A stretch of DNA of 64,000 nucleotides, from the NCBI RefSeq assembly GCF_907165205.1, contig NC_058194.1:18848856-18912855 (forward strand), given 5' to 3'. The notes beneath the pieces were generated by a model. It did no database searches. It saw only the letters and a program-made list of their open reading frames with translations, and was not told where the DNA came from. The position numbers and the translations under genes were made by a program. This document shows, one piece after another, positions 59,568 to 64,000 of this stretch. Every line of letters starts with the position of its first letter. Position 1 is the first letter of the stretch. The stretch is from Coccinella septempunctata. Its lineage: Eukaryota > Arthropoda > Insecta > Coleoptera > Coccinellidae.

Positions 59568-60854
59568 TAATAATAATATACGAAGGTGAAAGAAAGACTC
59601 ATCACTGTTAACTTCTTAGTCCCAATTTTATCAGTTTTTCTGGGTGGTAGGTCTCATTCAATTCGACTACAAATAGGTATAGATAAAATGTCGTGTTTCG
59701 ATCGCGACGTAATAATACTCTTTCTTCAGGAATAATTTGAAATATTTTAGATCGATATATTTCCAAATAACCAGTAGGTACTGAGGCATAATCACTCTAG
59801 AGCTAGTGTCTAGATGAAATTATTTCAATGGCTATTGATCTTCTTGGAATCGAGAACTCAGTTGAGCTTCCATGTAGAACTCGATTGTATACCCGTTAAA
59901 TTTTATAATTATTGAATAATTATATTGATGTTGCACTTTGTTGATGCACAATCGTTACGTAATTCCTTTATTCCATAGAGAAGAAATTATATTCTACTCC
60001 ATTATATGGTGAAAAGCAATTGATAATAATTAACTCTGTCGTGTTATTCAGTTGTGGCATTTCAGAGATATAAAAATAAGATATAAACATAAGCTTTAAA
60101 TAGATTTCAATAGTTTCCAATCAAATAATGGTTTCTTTCTCGAAAAAAGGAACTCGGGATAAATTGAGTTGAAATAAAAATATTTACTTCGTCGATATAC
60201 AACTCCAAGATCAGTATTTCGAAAATTTTCGAACTTGTTTAATGGAATCTCAATAAGAAAAGACTGGTGCGACAAATATAATTGGAAGACTTTAAATTTT
60301 TCTTCAATGAAGCAGAAATCCTAGAATACCTATATCCATAGTTTTCTATCCGTCTCAAATGGTACAAAATTCAGTTAATTTAATATCTCAACCTCTCATT
60401 TGTCGAAAGTGGGATAATTCATGAAAGCAATTTTTCAGGTGTACCTATATACACTTTCGGCCAACAAAAAACCTAGCGTAGGATATACCCGGGAGCTGAA
60501 AGAACGGACGAATCTAAAATTAAAGTTCTAATAATATATAATCATTTAGAAGTTATATGTGCTCTGAAATAGTTATGTAAAACGTTATTTCATTGAATTC
60601 AATCTAATGATATCTGAAAACTCAATCTTCCATATATTCCAATTTGAGCGCTTTAAATTGAAGGCCATTTAATTTGCAGCAGATGATAAAAGTATTTGTA
60701 CACTTGGCGAATGTTAAATTTGCTATTGCAAGAGACGAAAATAAAATGAAAGTAAAGGTATGGAAGATGATAACTTCTTACAGTGCTTGCACATATCGGA
60801 ACTTGTGATGCGAATTGCGAATGGGGGGAATTAACGAAAACTACATAATATGTA
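59568..60854. other. No gene recognised
   Basis: AT-rich sequence without coding pattern between two non-autonomous elements. Confidence 0.4.
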
Positions 60855-61696
60855 TACAAGGTGTTCGGATTTAACCTTCATACAAAAAGGTGAGGCATTT
60901 TTTTTGACAGAAAATTGAACTTATCAAAATAAGTCGTTTAAGCAAAAATTTAACCAAGATGGCTCAGATAGAACCCCTAAAGGATCGACAGAATTTCATT
61001 GAATTTTAAGTACGGGACTATGGAAGGTGACTCCGGCATCGCAAAAACGAAATAAGACATAAACATATGGCTGGACTATGAACGGTTCATGGTTCAGTAT
61101 ACCAAGTTCATCGAATTAGATGCATCAGGTCACTTTTGAGAGAATCATAATTGTTGTATCGTGCAAATTAGGTTGAAAAAAAAAATTTGAAAATAGAGGC
61201 ACTTTCTTGAAAGTGCTTATGTTAGTTATGTAGAAAAAGTGCTGTGATGTTTCATTGTTGCCCCATTTCATCCCAATAATTTGGTTGAATTTTATTGGTG
61301 AGGTATTAGGTATTTTATTTTTTACATTTGTGTCCTATGTCTCTTCTGACAGTTGGTATCAAAATGAGCCATTTCATAGAATCGTGTAAGTTACTAAAAA
61401 ATAATGACGACAATTCGGCAATCCTAAGTTTCCATTTTCATTACCACGTAAATATCGAACGAGCCAATATCCCAAACGAAACCACATAGTCGAATTAGTT
61501 TTTCCACTACTTTGAGATAATTCAGCTAACAAACGGTCTAGGGTCGTATTAGGATCTATTTCAGTAATCATTTTCAATTTTTTTTTCCACTTTGTCATTT
61601 TGAAAGTTTTGTATATGTGATTTTTGGCGAAACGCTTCATTTTGACCAGTTCTACATTATGTTGAAAAAAAGCCTCACCTTCAAATACACCCTGTA
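60855..61696 (-). mobile_element. Non-autonomous TACAGGGTG-ended element, family A copy 2 (842 bp)
   Basis: Inverted relative to 964-1823. It begins TACAAGGTGTTCGGATTTAA and ends CCTTCAAATACACCCTGTA. Its minus-strand ORF (61374-61640) contains MKRFAKNHIYKTFKMTK and TEIDPNTTLDRLLAELSQSS, recognisable in copy 1 across a frameshift. Confidence 0.75.
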
Positions 61697-61970
61697 TATT
61701 TCAGCGGTTGATTCCAGAGGTCCTTAAATGCATAGCTTTGTCATAGCTCACCCACTGATCTCAACAGTGGCGGAGATAATAGGGGGGGTATTTCAGAAAT
61801 TTATTTCAATTTGAAATAGTTATCAGAACTTTTCCAAATGAATATTTTTCCAATATTCGACAGTCATACTGGAATTGGAATTTTTGTTGATTATCATATT
61901 CGATACGATGAATCTGAAGAATCTATTACGAGAAATAAATTTTAAACCCTTTGAACTTTTTAGATACCTA

Positions 61971-63445
61971 TACAGGGTGTCCCGTAAAGACCACGTCAAA
62001 CGAAAACGGAAAGTAGATCAGAATGTGCTCTACCTGATGTGAAAAAATCGTTCATATGAAAATCTTCACAGTTTTCGAGATATTTGATGTTTTATGAAAA
62101 TGTTTAATTTTTTCACTTAAACTGCTTTCTCTCTTGCGAAAGCTGCAATTAAATACTTTTCGAATCAGTTTTCTTCCGTAAATTTTGTTGAATGATTACT
62201 CCAATTCATGCAATGAAAAATACCACAAAATATTATACAGGGATTCTGAAAAAAAAAATTGAAATTCATGTTCTGAAGGAAGTGTTTTTTGTGCTGAATT
62301 CTATCTGACGTGGTATAAAAAAAAGACACTAGATCTTTTCTGCATATTACGTTGAAAAGTTGCCCATTTTGTGAGGATTCCGAAATGGTAAAATACAGGT
62401 GAAAACCTTCTTCACGAAAAAAGATATTTGAATGTTTATCGAAAATGGAACATTTCTATGAAAAACTGATCTTTTCACCCTTTCCATAAATACTTTCATT
62501 TTGCACTTCCTGCTGAAAATAATCAATCAACAAAATGTTATTAAGATGCTAATTCACTGACTGAGTTTTTTTATTTCTTTTTCTTTGCCTAAACAACTCT
62601 CGAACATCGATATGATGTGATGCGATTCAATGATTCACCAGACTTAAATCCTCTGGATTTTTTTACTGGGGTTTTTTAAAAGAAGGAAATTTATTCGAAT
62701 CCTATAAGAGATGAAGCACACGCATTCGTATTTCAGCAGCCAAAATAGCGGGGAGAAGTTTGTATGGTTTGAAAAAGGCATTTCTCAATAGATGATGGGC
62801 ATGTATTAGCGATGGGGGTGGTCATTTTGAGCATTTGCTCTAATAAGAATCCTGAATTTTTATTATTGATATTTTTATAAAGTTTCTTCACAATAGATTT
62901 TTTGATGTTGAAGGTCCTGTGCGTTATTACATTATATCATTGCAATTGAAGAAAAAAAAAGAATAATTTTATTTCATAAGTAATTTAAGGACTAACTGAC
63001 ATTTTTCAAGAGAATTATTCAATATGTTACAGCGGAATCCTCACAAAATGGGCAACTTTTCAACGTAATATGCAAAAAAGGTCTAGTGTCTTTTTTTTAT
63101 ACCACGTCAGATAGAATTCAGCACAAAAAAATACTTCCTTCAGAACATGAATTTCAATTTTTTTTTTCAGAATCCCTGTATAATATTTTGTGGTATTTTT
63201 CATTGCATGAATTGAGGTAATCATTCAACAAAATTTACGAAAAAAAAACTGATTCGAAAAGTATTTAATTGTAGCTTTCGCAAGAGAGAAAGCAGTTTAA
63301 GTGAAAAAATTCAACATTTTCATAAAACATCAAATATCTCGAAAACTGTGAGACTTTCATATGAACGATTTTTTCACATCAGGTAGAGCACATTCTGATC
63401 TACTTTCCGTTTTCGTTTGACGTGGTCTTTACGGGACACCCTGTA
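61971..63445. mobile_element. Long-palindrome element, 1475 bp, ~412 bp arms, TA target duplication
   Basis: The ends TACAGGGTGTCCCGTAAAGA and TCTTTACGGGACACCCTGTA belong to arms 61971-62382 and 63033-63445, which are near-perfect inverted repeats. TA lies outside on each side (61969-61970, 63446-63447). The 650 bp spacer holds a transposase remnant (62575-62790), indicating derivation from an autonomous Tc1/mariner-superfamily element with very long inverted repeats. Confidence 0.88.
62575..62790 (+). pseudogene. Transposase C-terminal relic inside the long-palindrome element
   Basis: The plus strand reads SPDLNPLDFF and, after a one-base shift, YWGFLKEGNLFESYK, then in another frame NPIRDEAHAF. 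SPDLNPxDFFxWG is the block carrying the third catalytic acidic residue of IS630/Tc1/mariner transposases. The first two catalytic blocks are absent. Confidence 0.6.
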
Positions 63446-64000
63446 TATTCCATAGTCCGAAATTTGAGATATAATGTCATCCAAATCTTTTGTGACTATT
63501 CTTTAAGGGGGTAGATATATCAAAGTACACGTGCGTTCCACAGATCCAATTTTTTTTCCGTGCAGTTAAAATGATATTCGATAAACATAAAGTAATTCGA
63601 AAATGAAGGAATCTGAAGCAACTCAATGGAAATCGGGTGGTTTGCAATTGGAATCTGAAGAGGAATTTGTTTATCAGGTTTCGTTAACAAGAAAGTTGAC
63701 AAAAAATTAGAAGTGTGAGGGTACTTATGCTAGCCAATATAAGGAATTTACAAACTTTGAAAAACTAAATTCATTCAAACAGAATATTCTCTGTTGAGGA
63801 TATAAGTTCATGAGTACAGTGACTCTTACAAAATCATCTTCTGTAAATAAAATTGGCGTAATTTTTATTAGAATAATTTTTTTAAACTGTATTCGAAGGT
63901 AATAATAAATGATATGACACAAAATAGGATGACCATTGCTAGACATCAATTTGCACCAATAGTTGACATAAAAATTGATATCAATCAGTCCGAATTTGAA
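63446..64000. other. No gene recognised
   Basis: AT-rich sequence to the right edge. ORFs at 63520-63702 and 63725-63949 (minus) have no recognisable domain. Confidence 0.4.

Noticed and set aside
1..64000. tRNA, rRNA or CRISPR features
   Set aside because: No tRNA arm pattern, rRNA-like block or regularly spaced short repeat was seen on either strand by eye.

Overview
The window is AT-rich eukaryotic DNA, almost certainly from an insect and plausibly a beetle. Genes are sparse, exons are short with long introns, splice sites are GTRAGT/YAG, and two secreted structural proteins rich in proline, tyrosine and valine are present. Most of the sequence is transposon-derived. There is no sign of operons, CRISPR arrays or prokaryotic genes.

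Four host genes can be supported. (1) A minus-strand EMI/NIM-domain gene of the Nimrod/Draper type has exon 1 (signal peptide) at 18555-18643, exon 2 (EMI) at 7026-7152 and exon 3 (first NIM/EGF-like repeat) at 293-455, and then runs off the left edge. Its 11.4 kb first intron is packed with mobile elements. (2) A minus-strand angiotensin-converting-enzyme-like peptidase is represented by its last two exons, 38601-38741 and 27073-27388. Their splice phases fit exactly across an 11.2 kb intron that holds a 5'-truncated LINE. The catalytic exons were not found. (3) and (4) Two plus-strand paralogues, 47177-48909 and 56351-57946, encode secreted proteins built from PYPV repeats. They share a layout of TATA box, very short first coding exon, phase-0 intron and one long repeat exon, and they look like low-complexity cuticular or extracellular-matrix proteins.

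The most informative mobile element is an apparently complete Penelope-like element (11407-14463). It has two identical 188 bp terminal repeats in direct orientation, an intact 825-codon reverse transcriptase plus GIY-YIG ORF, a hammerhead-ribozyme-like motif in each terminal repeat, and a 9 bp target duplication. It landed inside one arm of an older 326 bp inverted repeat whose spacer holds a decayed retroelement.

Other elements include a Tc1-type transposon with a broken transposase, pieces of at least four other non-LTR retroelements, and many non-autonomous foldback elements. The foldback elements mostly end in TACAGGGTG...CACCCTGTA and insert at TA. Nested insertions give relative ages at two places: the Penelope element inside the inverted repeat, and a 258 bp MITE inside a larger foldback element. 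The stretches 18.6-24.1 kb, 29-36.9 kb, 49-52.7 kb and 57.9-60.8 kb hold little I can identify.
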